Source: Oribacterium parvum (GTDB taxonomy: Bacteria > Bacillota > Clostridia > Lachnospirales > Lachnospiraceae). From it: a DNA stretch of 9,328 nt. The position numbers and the translations under genes were made by a program. Shown here piece by piece: positions 1 to 6,698 of the stretch (its first letter is position 1; the number at the start of each line of letters is the position of its first letter). The notes below the pieces were generated by a model. It had not been told where the DNA came from. It was given only the letters and a program-made list of their open reading frames with translations, and searched no databases. The DNA lies in assembly GCA_938022235.1 (NCBI GenBank), contig CALIEL010000135.1, forward strand, positions 1 to 9,328, in the 5' to 3' direction.

Positions 1-91
1 CCATCCTAAAGGAATTTATTCAGTGGGGTGTAACATATGTTTGACAAACCTACAAAATATAGCTCTTAATATTTTTCTACGAAACATTTCA
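1..91 (+). other. Left-edge stretch, possible tail of a plus-strand gene
   Basis: Reading the plus strand in the frame that starts at base 3, there are 13 sense codons (ILKEFIQWGVTYV) and then TGA at 42-44. This could be the C-terminus of a gene entering from the left and convergent with the minus-strand genes, but 13 residues are too few to identify a family. A second frame, from base 2, is also open, but it runs on into repeat element A and stops inside its core, so it is less credible. A TTGACA at 41-46 has no good -10 partner. If the tail is real, element A lies between two convergent genes. Confidence 0.2.
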
Positions 92-327
92 AAAGAAAAA
101 AGCCAGATTCTACGAGAAAAACAATCTGCTCTACCTCTTTTTTCCGGAGGAGAGTTTGGAACAGGGGCACGCTCTCGCTAACCTCGCCACGTAGTGGCAC
201 TAAGCGAAAAACTTCAGTTCCTTTGTTTTTCGCAAGTGCCAACGGGCTCAGATTACCCCTTATTCCAAAACCTCCTCCGAAAAAACGCAAAGCTAATTCT
301 TTCTCATAAAACCCGGCTTTTTCTTAT
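92..327 (+). repeat. Palindromic intergenic element, copy A (core 164-259)
   Basis: The 96-bp core at 164-259 starts GGGGCACGCTCTCGCTAAC and ends GGGCTCAGATTACCCC. It shares these blocks with three other copies in the window. Inside it, GCGAAAAAC and GTTTTTCGC form a perfect 9-bp stem around a 12-nt loop, preceded by GGCACT and followed by AGTGCC. GCCAC-GTA-GTGGC forms a small side hairpin. The flanks form an imperfect inverted repeat: bases 132-163 pair with about 260-291, and the outer part at 92-119 (AGAAAAAAGCC) pairs with about 300-327 (GGCTTTTTCT). The whole could fold as one long hairpin with a branched tip. It ends 38 bp past the stop of the minus-strand gene at 365. No credible protein is encoded. 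Function is unknown. Confidence 0.8.
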
Positions 328-364
328 TTTCTACTTTTCTTATTTTCCGCGTTTCTTATATGCC

Positions 365-871
365 CTACTTCTTTGCCTGTTGCTTCTTCACTTCGTCTTC
401 CGCCTTCTTTCTTAAATTGGCGAAAAAGCCTTTTTTCTTCGGTGCCTCAGGTACTACTCCGCCTCGTACAGACTTGATGGAGCGAATGTAGATTCCGGAT
501 ACCGCGCATTTTACTTCCTTCTTAACGGGAAGCACCTCATATACATTGGGATCAGCCATAAGGGCTAAAACCTTCGGTCCCACCTTTGCCTTGACAATGG
601 GAAGCTTTGAAAAGCGAAGATAGAAGGGGAGCTCCTTCTCCACCTGTTCCGGTAAACCTGCCGCAACGGCTGCCTTTACGCTCAGCTTCTTCTTATCAAT
701 AATCAACATGGAAACTTCCATGGTATTGGCCTCTATCATAGGTTGCTGCGCAGCCTGCTTTTCCTGCAAACGTCTTCCCATAAAATATAAAGCTATTAAT
801 ACGATGAAAAGCAAAATCAAAATTACCAACAAAATCGAAATAATGCTTTGTGGAGCAATTGCCAGTACCAT
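365..871 (-). CDS. Unrecognised membrane-anchored protein
   Basis: This is a protein of about 168 residues that I cannot assign to a named family. The start is taken as the ATG at 871 because GAGG lies 5 nt upstream; a GTG two codons earlier overlaps that site. Residues about 9-32 are a strong hydrophobic segment (SIISILLVILILLFIVLIAL), followed by basic residues and a Gln/Ala-rich stretch. That pattern suggests a single N-terminal anchor with a cytoplasmic body. The middle (about 50-135) is a compact mixed alpha/beta-looking region. The tail (about 140-168) is very rich in Lys and Ala, which suggests nucleic-acid, ribosome or phospholipid contact, but that is inference. It follows the DUF1934 gene by about 60 bp and is probably co-transcribed with it. 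It is the last gene before element A. Confidence 0.7.
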   Translation of the reverse strand: MVLAIAPQSIISILLVILILLFIVLIALYFMGRRLQEKQAAQQPMIEANTMEVSMLIIDKKKLSVKAAVAAGLPEQVEKELPFYLRFSKLPIVKAKVGPKVLALMADPNVYEVLPVKKEVKCAVSGIYIRSIKSVRGGVVPEAPKKKGFFANLRKKAEDEVKKQQAKK

Positions 872-933
872 GAACACCTCATTTCCAAGTCTACAAATTA
901 TTGTGCTTATTTTTGCAAAGAAACGTTTACATT

Positions 934-1350
934 TTACCCTGAATAGGGCGAAATTGCAATGGAGAGTTCTGTCTCCGCTACCTTTTGCCCAAACTGAAAG
1001 AGTGTGTAATAGAGACGAATTTCTCCTTGTCCCCGAGAGAAGTCGACATTTCGAAAATCCACCTCTGCCGTATCAAATTCCAGGGGCAGAACGCCTACCT
1101 CCGTTTCATAATTTACCTTCCAGCGGACGCCTCCTTCATAGAGAAGCTTCTCCTCTTCCTTCCAGTTTCGAATAATCTCCAGACGCCCTTCCAACGGATA
1201 AAGCTTCATACCGTGGTGTACTCCCTCTTGAAAATAACTGAGAAGAAACTGCTCTCCTCTTTGCATCAGTACACCGGAATGTTCCAACACGAAGCTGTCC
1301 AAGTCCCCGTCATATTTTTGTCTGGTATGCATAGTCATTTTGACCTTCAT
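934..1350 (-). CDS. DUF1934 family protein (YwiB-like beta-barrel)
   Basis: This is a small soluble protein of 138 residues that resembles the DUF1934 family, typified by Bacillus subtilis YwiB. Those proteins are predicted to have a calycin-like beta-barrel fold, and their function is not established. The sequence alternates short hydrophobic strands: FLLSYFQEG, then MKLYPLEGRLEIIRN, then RWKVNYETEVGVLPLEF, then GEIRLYYTLFQFGQKVAETELSI split over two strands. The final strand closes with ISPYSG. There is no signal peptide or membrane segment. GAGG lies about 12 nt before the ATG, so a start at the fifth codon (MTMHT) is possible. It has its own promoter-like sequence about 150 bp upstream and a hairpin in the leader. 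The membrane protein gene follows it. Confidence 0.75.
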   Translation of the reverse strand: MKVKMTMHTRQKYDGDLDSFVLEHSGVLMQRGEQFLLSYFQEGVHHGMKLYPLEGRLEIIRNWKEEEKLLYEGGVRWKVNYETEVGVLPLEFDTAEVDFRNVDFSRGQGEIRLYYTLFQFGQKVAETELSIAISPYSG

Positions 1351-1421
1351 CTTTATTTCTTACCTCAGTCACAACTTTCCTTTTTCATAACTTTTCTTTA
1401 CGACAATGAAAACAATATAAT

Positions 1422-1450
1422 AGGGACTCTGCGTGCATAACAGAGTCCCT
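1422..1450 (-). other. Perfect 10-bp hairpin in the ddl-DUF1934 gap
   Basis: AGGGACTCTG (1422-1431) and CAGAGTCCCT (1441-1450) are perfect complements around a 9-nt loop. Read on the minus strand, the stem is followed by ATTATATTGTTTTC. That is T-rich but not a clean T-tract. It could be a weak terminator for ddl, or an attenuator or stabilising stem in the DUF1934 leader, since it lies downstream of the promoter at 1497-1505. Confidence 0.6.
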
Positions 1451-1496
1451 AGGAGAATGGAAATCAAACATTTAAAATCAAATTGATTGTGTACTT

Positions 1497-1505
1497 AGTA
1501 TAGCA
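1497..1505 (-). promoter_or_regulatory. Extended -10 promoter for the DUF1934 gene
   Basis: On the minus strand this reads TGC-TATACT: a five-of-six -10 hexamer with the TGn extension. No good -35 is found at 16-18 bp, as expected for an extended -10 promoter. The start would fall near 1490, giving a leader of about 140 nt that contains the hairpin at 1422-1450. Confidence 0.45.
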
Positions 1506-1556
1506 CAATCTTGCAAAAAAGTTTAAAGTCCACGGAAATAATTATTTATGAAATTC

Positions 1557-2624
1557 TTAAGGTCTATGAAAAGCACTCTCTAAAAGTTTCTCTACCAGCT
1601 CTTCTATGGAATATCCCTTTTTCTTAAAAAGCATGGGATACATGGAAATAGAAGTGAAGCCCGGCATAGTATTGATTTCGTTAAAAATCACTTCCTCCCC
1701 GGACAAGAAGAAATCCACTCTGGAGAGGGAGAAGCCGTCTACGGCCAAAAAGACCGTCTCTGCCGCCTTTCTGATCTTCTCTTCAATCTCTCCGGAAATA
1801 TCCGGATGGAGTTCCGTCTTGGAATCCGGATTATTATATTTGGCATCATAATCATAGAATTCCGCCGCAGCAAGAATTTCTCCCACGGAAGTACTTTCTA
1901 CCTGCCCTTCTTTTCCGGAGAATACTGCACATTCCAGCTCTCGTCCTATGATACTTTCCTCCACCAAGACTCTTCTATCCACTGAAAGGGCATTTTCCAC
2001 CGCCTTCTTTAAGGCCTCCCTATCCTTTGCTTTACTTACGCCGCAGGAAGATCCTGCATTAGAGGGCTTTACAAACACCGGATAGGAAAGAGCAACTTCC
2101 ACCTTGGAAATGATCTTCTCCTGATTTTCCCACTGGCTTCGCACAAAGGAGATATACTTAGCCTGTCGAATGCCAATCTTTGCCAAAGGCTTTTCCACCG
2201 CCATCTTAGTATAAACCTTATCCATAGAAATCGCAGAGGAAAGTACCCCGCAACCCACATAGGGAATTCTGGCAATCTCCAAAAGTCCTTGAATGGTTCC
2301 GTCTTCTCCGTCCTTACCATGAAGCACCGGAAAGACTACATCAATTTTTTCCAAGTGACTTTCTCCGTTTTTCCCCAGAAAAAGCACGGAAGAAAGCTTT
2401 GCGTCCGGAAGAATCATGGCTCTCTCTGCACTTTCCTTCCAGCTTCCGACTTCAATGGCTTCTTCTTTCTCCACCGGAATCCATTCCCCGGATTTCGTAA
2501 TACCGATACAAAGCACCTTGTACTTTTCTTGATTTACCGCCCTCTTAATCGTGAGCACAGAGCGACAAGAAACCTCATGCTCTGTAGACTGTCCCCCAAA
2601 AAGTAAAACCAGGGTCTTCCTCAT
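1557..2624 (-). CDS. ddl: D-alanine--D-alanine ligase
   Basis: This ATP-grasp enzyme joins two D-alanines in the cytoplasm to make the dipeptide end of the peptidoglycan precursor. The protein is about 355 residues, normal for the family. Visible signatures are GGQSTEHEVS (about 10-19), HGKDGEDGTIQG in the N-terminal domain, the ATP-grasp segment PVFVKPSNAGSSCGVSK, and the C-terminal metal- and substrate-binding motif NEINTMPGFTSISMYP. The omega-loop segment EFYDYDAKY carries the Tyr typical of D-Ala-D-Ala rather than D-Ala-D-Lac ligases, so there is no sign of vancomycin-resistance specificity. Two adjacent ATGs (2627 and 2624) follow AAGG. The second has the better spacing (6 nt) and is chosen. 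An upstream in-frame extension to 2669 has no supporting site. It lies about 105 bp after yajC. Confidence 0.95.
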   Translation of the reverse strand: MRKTLVLLFGGQSTEHEVSCRSVLTIKRAVNQEKYKVLCIGITKSGEWIPVEKEEAIEVGSWKESAERAMILPDAKLSSVLFLGKNGESHLEKIDVVFPVLHGKDGEDGTIQGLLEIARIPYVGCGVLSSAISMDKVYTKMAVEKPLAKIGIRQAKYISFVRSQWENQEKIISKVEVALSYPVFVKPSNAGSSCGVSKAKDREALKKAVENALSVDRRVLVEESIIGRELECAVFSGKEGQVESTSVGEILAAAEFYDYDAKYNNPDSKTELHPDISGEIEEKIRKAAETVFLAVDGFSLSRVDFFLSGEEVIFNEINTMPGFTSISMYPMLFKKKGYSIEELVEKLLESAFHRP

Positions 2625-2729
2625 CATTTTCCTTCTTTCTATTTTTGTAAAACATCGTATTCTTCCCAAACAGGAGAATAAGTATTTTGAAAGCTTAAAA
2701 CAAAATCTGCTCTTCTCTCGATCAAAGCC

Positions 2730-3011
2730 TTAGTTGGAAGCCTTCTCAATCTGAACGATGGCAGTCTTCTGCATAGGAATACGGCAGTTCTTATTTCCGC
2801 CAAACTCCACAATTACCGTATCCTCTGTAAGGTCAATGATGACACCGTAAAATCCCGAACTGGTAAGAACGGTATCTCCCACAGCAAGGGAACTCATCAA
2901 ATCCTGTAGTTTCTTCTTTTCCTGCTGCTGAGGGCGAACACCCAAAAAGTAAAACATGGCAATAATCGCTGCCCCATAAATAATCCAACCCATTATTCCC
3001 ATTCCTGCCAT
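2730..3011 (-). CDS. yajC: Preprotein translocase subunit YajC
   Basis: This is a 93-residue inner-membrane protein associated with the SecYEG-SecDF translocon, where it is a non-essential accessory subunit. Residues about 6-24 (IMGWIIYGAAIIAMFYFLG) form the single membrane helix. It is followed by the family hallmark VRPQQQEKKKLQDLMSSLAVGD and then a small SH3-like beta domain (VLTSSGFYGVIIDLTEDTVIVEFGGN). GGAG lies 8 nt before the ATG and fixes the start. It follows tgt by 35 bp in the same direction, the usual tgt-yajC pairing, and probably shares its mRNA. Confidence 0.95.
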   Translation of the reverse strand: MAGMGIMGWIIYGAAIIAMFYFLGVRPQQQEKKKLQDLMSSLAVGDTVLTSSGFYGVIIDLTEDTVIVEFGGNKNCRIPMQKTAIVQIEKASN

Positions 3012-3046
3012 AAAATATCTCCTTTTCTTCTGTCTAATTTTCTCCC

Positions 3047-4234
3047 TTAGGAGTTTTGTATCTTTAACTTATATAGGGCTTCCGTCTTCCAGCTTTCCCA
3101 ACGATTTTCCCGAATAGCGTTACGCATTTCCACCATCAGGCGATTGTAATAGGAAAGATTATGTAAAACACAAAGCCGCATTCCCAGCATTTCCTTCGCC
3201 TTTAAAAGATGGCGGATATAGGCTCTGGAATAGCCGCCGGTATACGTTCCGTCCTCTTTTCGAATCCCTTTGCAAGCCGGGCAATCACAGCCCTCTTCAA
3301 TGGGGCGCATATCCTTTTCATAAGCCAGGTTCCAAAGATTCAGCTTTCCGGTGGCATGATACACATGACCATGTCTTCCGTTTCTGCTGGGGAATACACA
3401 ATCGAAAAAGTCAATTCCCCGATCCACAGCCTGAATCATATTTTCCGGAGTTCCTACCCCCATAAGGTAAGTAGGCTTATGTCGGGGCAAATGAGGAACC
3501 ACCGCATCCAAAATCCGGTACATATCCTCATGGCTTTCTCCCACAGCCAAACCTCCAACCGCATAGCCTTCCAAATCCAGCTCCGTAATACGTTTAGCAT
3601 GGTCGATACGAATATCTTCCAAAACACCTCCCTGATTAATCCCGAAGAGAATCTGCTTAGGATTCAGGGTATCCTCCAAACGGTTCAGACGTTCCATCTC
3701 CGCCTGACAACGAAGAAGCCAACGGGTGGTTCTCTCCACGGAAGGAAGAATATAATCTCGCTCCGCCAAGGCCGGCGGACACTCGTCAAAGGCCATGGCA
3801 ATGGTAGAACCTAAGTTGGACTGAATCTGCATGGATTCCTCCGGTCCCATAAAGATTCTTCTTCCATCGATATGGGAGCGGAATTCCACCCCCTCTTCTC
3901 GAATCTTTCTTCCGGTCTTAGCCAGGCTGTAAACCTGAAAGCCGCCGGAATCGGTAAGGATGGGCTTGTCCCAGTTCATCATCCCGTGCAAGCCTCCCAG
4001 CTCTCGGATGACCTTATCCCCGGTTCGCACATGGAGGTGATAGGTATTGGACAGCTCCACCTGGGTATGTACCAGGCGGAGATCATCCGTGGATACCCCA
4101 CCCTTAATCGCAGCCACAGTGCCTACATTCATAAAGACCGGGGTTTCAATTACGCCATGGACGGTTTCCACATGGGCAGACTTAGCTCTTCCGCACTGCC
4201 CTTTAATTTCATATTTCATTTTGGCAACTGCCAT
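3047..4234 (-). CDS. tgt: Queuine/preQ1 tRNA-guanine transglycosylase
   Basis: It exchanges guanine-34 of GUN-anticodon tRNAs (Asp, Asn, His, Tyr) for the queuosine precursor preQ1. The fold is a TIM barrel with a bound zinc. The protein has 395 residues, slightly longer than the usual 370-380. DSGGFQVYSL places the general acid/base Asp at about 95, and FDCVFPSRNGRHGH places the nucleophile Asp at about 278. The zinc site is CDCPAC (Cys316, Cys318, Cys321) plus the later His of VLHNL (about 358). Between these, GIRKEDGTYTGG is about 11 residues longer than in the B. subtilis enzyme as I recall it. GAGG lies about 7 nt before the chosen ATG; an ATG at codon 6 is less well placed. It follows secDF by 17 bp. 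Confidence 0.96.
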   Translation of the reverse strand: MAVAKMKYEIKGQCGRAKSAHVETVHGVIETPVFMNVGTVAAIKGGVSTDDLRLVHTQVELSNTYHLHVRTGDKVIRELGGLHGMMNWDKPILTDSGGFQVYSLAKTGRKIREEGVEFRSHIDGRRIFMGPEESMQIQSNLGSTIAMAFDECPPALAERDYILPSVERTTRWLLRCQAEMERLNRLEDTLNPKQILFGINQGGVLEDIRIDHAKRITELDLEGYAVGGLAVGESHEDMYRILDAVVPHLPRHKPTYLMGVGTPENMIQAVDRGIDFFDCVFPSRNGRHGHVYHATGKLNLWNLAYEKDMRPIEEGCDCPACKGIRKEDGTYTGGYSRAYIRHLLKAKEMLGMRLCVLHNLSYYNRLMVEMRNAIRENRWESWKTEALYKLKIQNS

Positions 4235-4251
4235 AGCTCCCCCTCACCATT

Positions 4252-6390
4252 CTACTTCTTACTAAGTTTTTCTTTCTTTCTCTTGGAAAGAATCACAAAA
4301 TCAAACCAAAGCGGTCCCGCAATACATACGGAAGACCAAGCACCGGCCACAATTCCCACCATCAAGGGTAAGGTGAATTCCCGAATGGAACTTACTCCAA
4401 AAATGTAAAGCACAAATACGGAAATAAAGGTGGTCAAAGAGGTATTGATAGAGCGGGTTACCGTACTGGAAATCGCCTCATTAACCGCATACTCCAATCC
4501 CTTCTTCTTAGTTCCGTTATGTAGATTCTCACGAATACGGTCAAAGATAACGATGGTGGCGTTAATAGAGTAACCTACAATGGTAAGGATGCAGGCAATA
4601 AAGTTAGAACCTACGGCCCAACGAAGCGCCGCATAGAAGGTAATGGTAATCAATACGTCATGGGCCAGTGCCATTACGGAAGCTGAGGCAAACTTAATGT
4701 CTCTAAATCGAACCCAAATGTAAATCAGCATACAGAAGATAGCGATAGCCAAAGCCCAAACCGCATCCTTCTTCATTTCTGTAGATACCGCACCGGAGAT
4801 GTTCTCGGTAACAATCTTATCCTCGGAGATGGAAAACTTCTCTTGCAGACTGTCATACAGTTTGGTTCTTTCCTCTGTAGTCATGGTTCTGGTCTTAATG
4901 ATAACCTCATTGGTGCCGGCAACCTTAGCCGCCTGGGTGGAGGCATTACCTCCGGTAGCCGAAGTAAAGAGAGGGATTACCTCACTATCCACTTCCTTCA
5001 TGGAAAGATCCTTATCAAAGGTAATGGTGGTGGAAGAACCTCCCCTGAAGTCCAAGTCGTAGTTAAAGAGGTCTCCTGTATGTTGCTTATTCATAAAAAG
5101 GAATACAAATCCCGCAATAATCACTAAGGAAGAAATACTGTAAGCAATCTTTCTGAACCCGATAAAGTTGATGACCTTAGTTTCCTTCTTAACACCGTAT
5201 AAATTGGGATTTGTAGCTCCTAAAGCAAAGAAGGTAGTCAACAATGCCCTGGTTACAAAAAGTGCGGTGATTAGAGAAATAATAATACCGATGGCCAAGG
5301 TGGTTGCAAAGCCTTTTACGGTTCCTGAACCGCGGATATACAGCACTGCCGCCGCAATCAGAGTAGTGATGTTACCATCTAAAATAGCAGACAGAGCCTT
5401 TTCAAATCCTGACTTAATGGCCTTCTCCACAGAATTCCCGGCACCTATTTCCTCTTTGATTCGAGTAAAGATAATAACATTGGCATCCACTGCCATACCG
5501 ATGGACAAAATAATACCTGCAATACCCGGTAGAGTCAGGGTTACTTCAAAGGCCTGCATCAGTACCATTTCCAGTCCAACATACATGAAAAGAGCCAGGG
5601 AAGCCGCAAGGCCGGGTAGACGATACACACAAAGCATGAAAAGCATTACCAAGGCAATACCGATTACAGCCGCCTGCAAAGAGGTAGAAATGGCCTCCAC
5701 ACCCAAAGTAGCACCAATTACATTGGAGCGAAGCTCTGTTAAGCTTACCGGCAAAGCACCAATACGAATTGTAGAAGCAATCTTCTGTGCCTCTTCATAG
5801 CTTTCGATAGGACTGATGGAAGCCTGTCCGCCGGAAATGGCTTCTTTAACATTGGGGGAAGAAATAACTTCATTGTTGTAGATAATGAAAATACGCTTTC
5901 CCACATTGTTTTTGGTGGCCTCCGCAAATTTCGTCGCACCTGCCTCGGTAAAGTTCAGCTCAATCACATATTCACGATTATTGTTCTGGTTGGTCATTCC
6001 CGCAGTAGCCGTTTTTACATCATCTCCGGTAAGAAGGACATTTCCATCCTCATCCGCAAACTGCAGGGTACCGGGCTCTCCAAGCTCCGCCAGAATTTCA
6101 TTGGCATCGGTAGCTCCGGGAATATCAATATTGATACGATTTTTTCCTTCCTGATATACCTGAGCCTCTGTGGAATAGCTCTGAGCCTTCAGTTGAAGCT
6201 TATACACCGTGTCACTCATCTGCTCGGCGGTAGGATTCTCTTCCACGGTTTGGTAAGTGATAGACACACCACCATTTAAATCCAATCCCAGCTTAATGTT
6301 TTTTGCATTCAGGTATCCCAAAACACAAAAAGCTATGGTCAGAAGGAGGATTCCTATAAGCCGCAGCACTGCATTTGATTTCTTGTTCAT
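4252..6390 (-). CDS. secDF: SecDF fusion, protein translocase subunits SecD and SecF
   Basis: This RND-type membrane protein uses the proton gradient to help pull exported proteins through SecYEG. SecD and SecF are fused in 712 residues. The SecD half has a first membrane helix at about 8-27, the motif LGLDLNGGVSITYQT (about 34-48), an extracytoplasmic domain to about 225, then five helices including GMAVDANVIIFTRIKEE (Asp302, matching the functional Asp340 of Thermus SecDF). The SecF half starts with a helix at about 415-433, then NYDLDFRGGSSTTITF (about 444-459), a short outer domain, and helices including GYSINATIVIFDRIREN and TRSINTSLTT (Arg646, matching Arg671). The Asp usual in the GYSIND motif is Ala611 here. 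GGAAG lies 7 nt before the ATG. A promoter and structured leader precede it; tgt follows 17 bp downstream. Confidence 0.96.
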   Translation of the reverse strand: MNKKSNAVLRLIGILLLTIAFCVLGYLNAKNIKLGLDLNGGVSITYQTVEENPTAEQMSDTVYKLQLKAQSYSTEAQVYQEGKNRINIDIPGATDANEILAELGEPGTLQFADEDGNVLLTGDDVKTATAGMTNQNNNREYVIELNFTEAGATKFAEATKNNVGKRIFIIYNNEVISSPNVKEAISGGQASISPIESYEEAQKIASTIRIGALPVSLTELRSNVIGATLGVEAISTSLQAAVIGIALVMLFMLCVYRLPGLAASLALFMYVGLEMVLMQAFEVTLTLPGIAGIILSIGMAVDANVIIFTRIKEEIGAGNSVEKAIKSGFEKALSAILDGNITTLIAAAVLYIRGSGTVKGFATTLAIGIIISLITALFVTRALLTTFFALGATNPNLYGVKKETKVINFIGFRKIAYSISSLVIIAGFVFLFMNKQHTGDLFNYDLDFRGGSSTTITFDKDLSMKEVDSEVIPLFTSATGGNASTQAAKVAGTNEVIIKTRTMTTEERTKLYDSLQEKFSISEDKIVTENISGAVSTEMKKDAVWALAIAIFCMLIYIWVRFRDIKFASASVMALAHDVLITITFYAALRWAVGSNFIACILTIVGYSINATIVIFDRIRENLHNGTKKKGLEYAVNEAISSTVTRSINTSLTTFISVFVLYIFGVSSIREFTLPLMVGIVAGAWSSVCIAGPLWFDFVILSKRKKEKLSKK

Positions 6391-6415
6391 CTTCTACTTC
6401 CTTTACAATCGAACT

Positions 6416-6521
6416 TGGTGAAACCCTTTTCTCCCCCATGAAGAAGTGAAAATGTTTCACCAGATTTTGCCTTTATTCCTGCTTTCCCCGAAGTAAATCC
6501 GGCTACTTTCAGCCCTAAGGC
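6416..6521 (-). promoter_or_regulatory. Structured 5' leader of secDF
   Basis: Between the likely secDF promoter and its start codon, several stems can form. TGGTGAAAC (6416-6424) and GTTTCACCA (6454-6462) make a perfect 9-bp stem ending 25 bp before the ATG. GCCTT (6469-6473) and AAGGC (6517-6521) close an upstream domain. Inside that domain, GGCT/AGCC (6501-6504 with 6511-6514) and AAGTA/TACTT (6491-6495 with 6504-6508) share bases and cannot form together. No T-tract follows, so it is not a standard terminator. I recognise no known riboswitch. It could be a translational control leader, or chance stems. Confidence 0.35.
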
Positions 6522-6533
6522 ATATACCGATTT

Positions 6534-6562
6534 ATATTATCATAGGCTTTCTCGGCTAGCAA
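6534..6562 (-). promoter_or_regulatory. Likely sigma-A-type promoter for secDF
   Basis: On the minus strand, TTGCTA (6557-6562) and TAATAT (6534-6539) are separated by exactly 17 bp. Each matches four of six consensus bases. Transcription would start near 6527 and give a leader of about 135 nt. The MarR terminator at 6629-6673 lies just upstream, consistent with a new transcription unit starting here. Confidence 0.45.
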
Positions 6563-6628
6563 GAAAAAAGGCAATTCCTTTCTGCGAAATAAGAAATTTT
6601 CTTCCATGAAAATTAACTTTTTTCATCC

Positions 6629-6673
6629 AAAAACCCCCTTCATACCGGATTTTGGTATAAAAAGGGGGCTTTT
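6629..6673 (-). terminator. Rho-independent terminator of the MarR-family gene
   Basis: On the minus strand, a stem of CCCCC, a run of Ts and ATACC pairs with GGTAT, AA and GGGGG around a 7-nt loop. TTTTT follows at 6633-6629. It lies about 25 bp past the stop codon at 6699. On the plus strand the same stem is followed by CTTTT, so it may work weakly in both directions. Confidence 0.85.
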
Positions 6674-6698
6674 CGGCTCTGCTGAGGGAAGAAGTTAC

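Noticed and set aside
41..70. TTGACA at 41-46 as a plus-strand promoter
   Set aside because: The hexamer 17 bp downstream matches TATAAT poorly, and no gene follows on the plus strand.
66..415. Short open frames on both strands at 66-290 and 194-415
   Set aside because: They run through palindromic element A, lack ribosome-binding sites and have low-complexity translations. The openness comes from the repeat.
2628..2729. Possible promoter for ddl (TTGTTT, 17 bp, TATTCT)
   Set aside because: It matches the consensus at only about half of the positions in an AT-rich stretch, so it is too weak to annotate.
3012..3046. Short stem CTCC/GGAG between tgt and yajC
   Set aside because: It is only 4 bp with a 4-nt loop and no T-tract. 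Such stems are expected by chance in purine/pyrimidine-biased gaps.
3209..5800. Long plus-strand open frames opposite tgt and secDF (for example 3209-3814 and 5168-5800)
   Set aside because: They are antisense shadows of well-recognised genes and have no start signals or recognisable domains.
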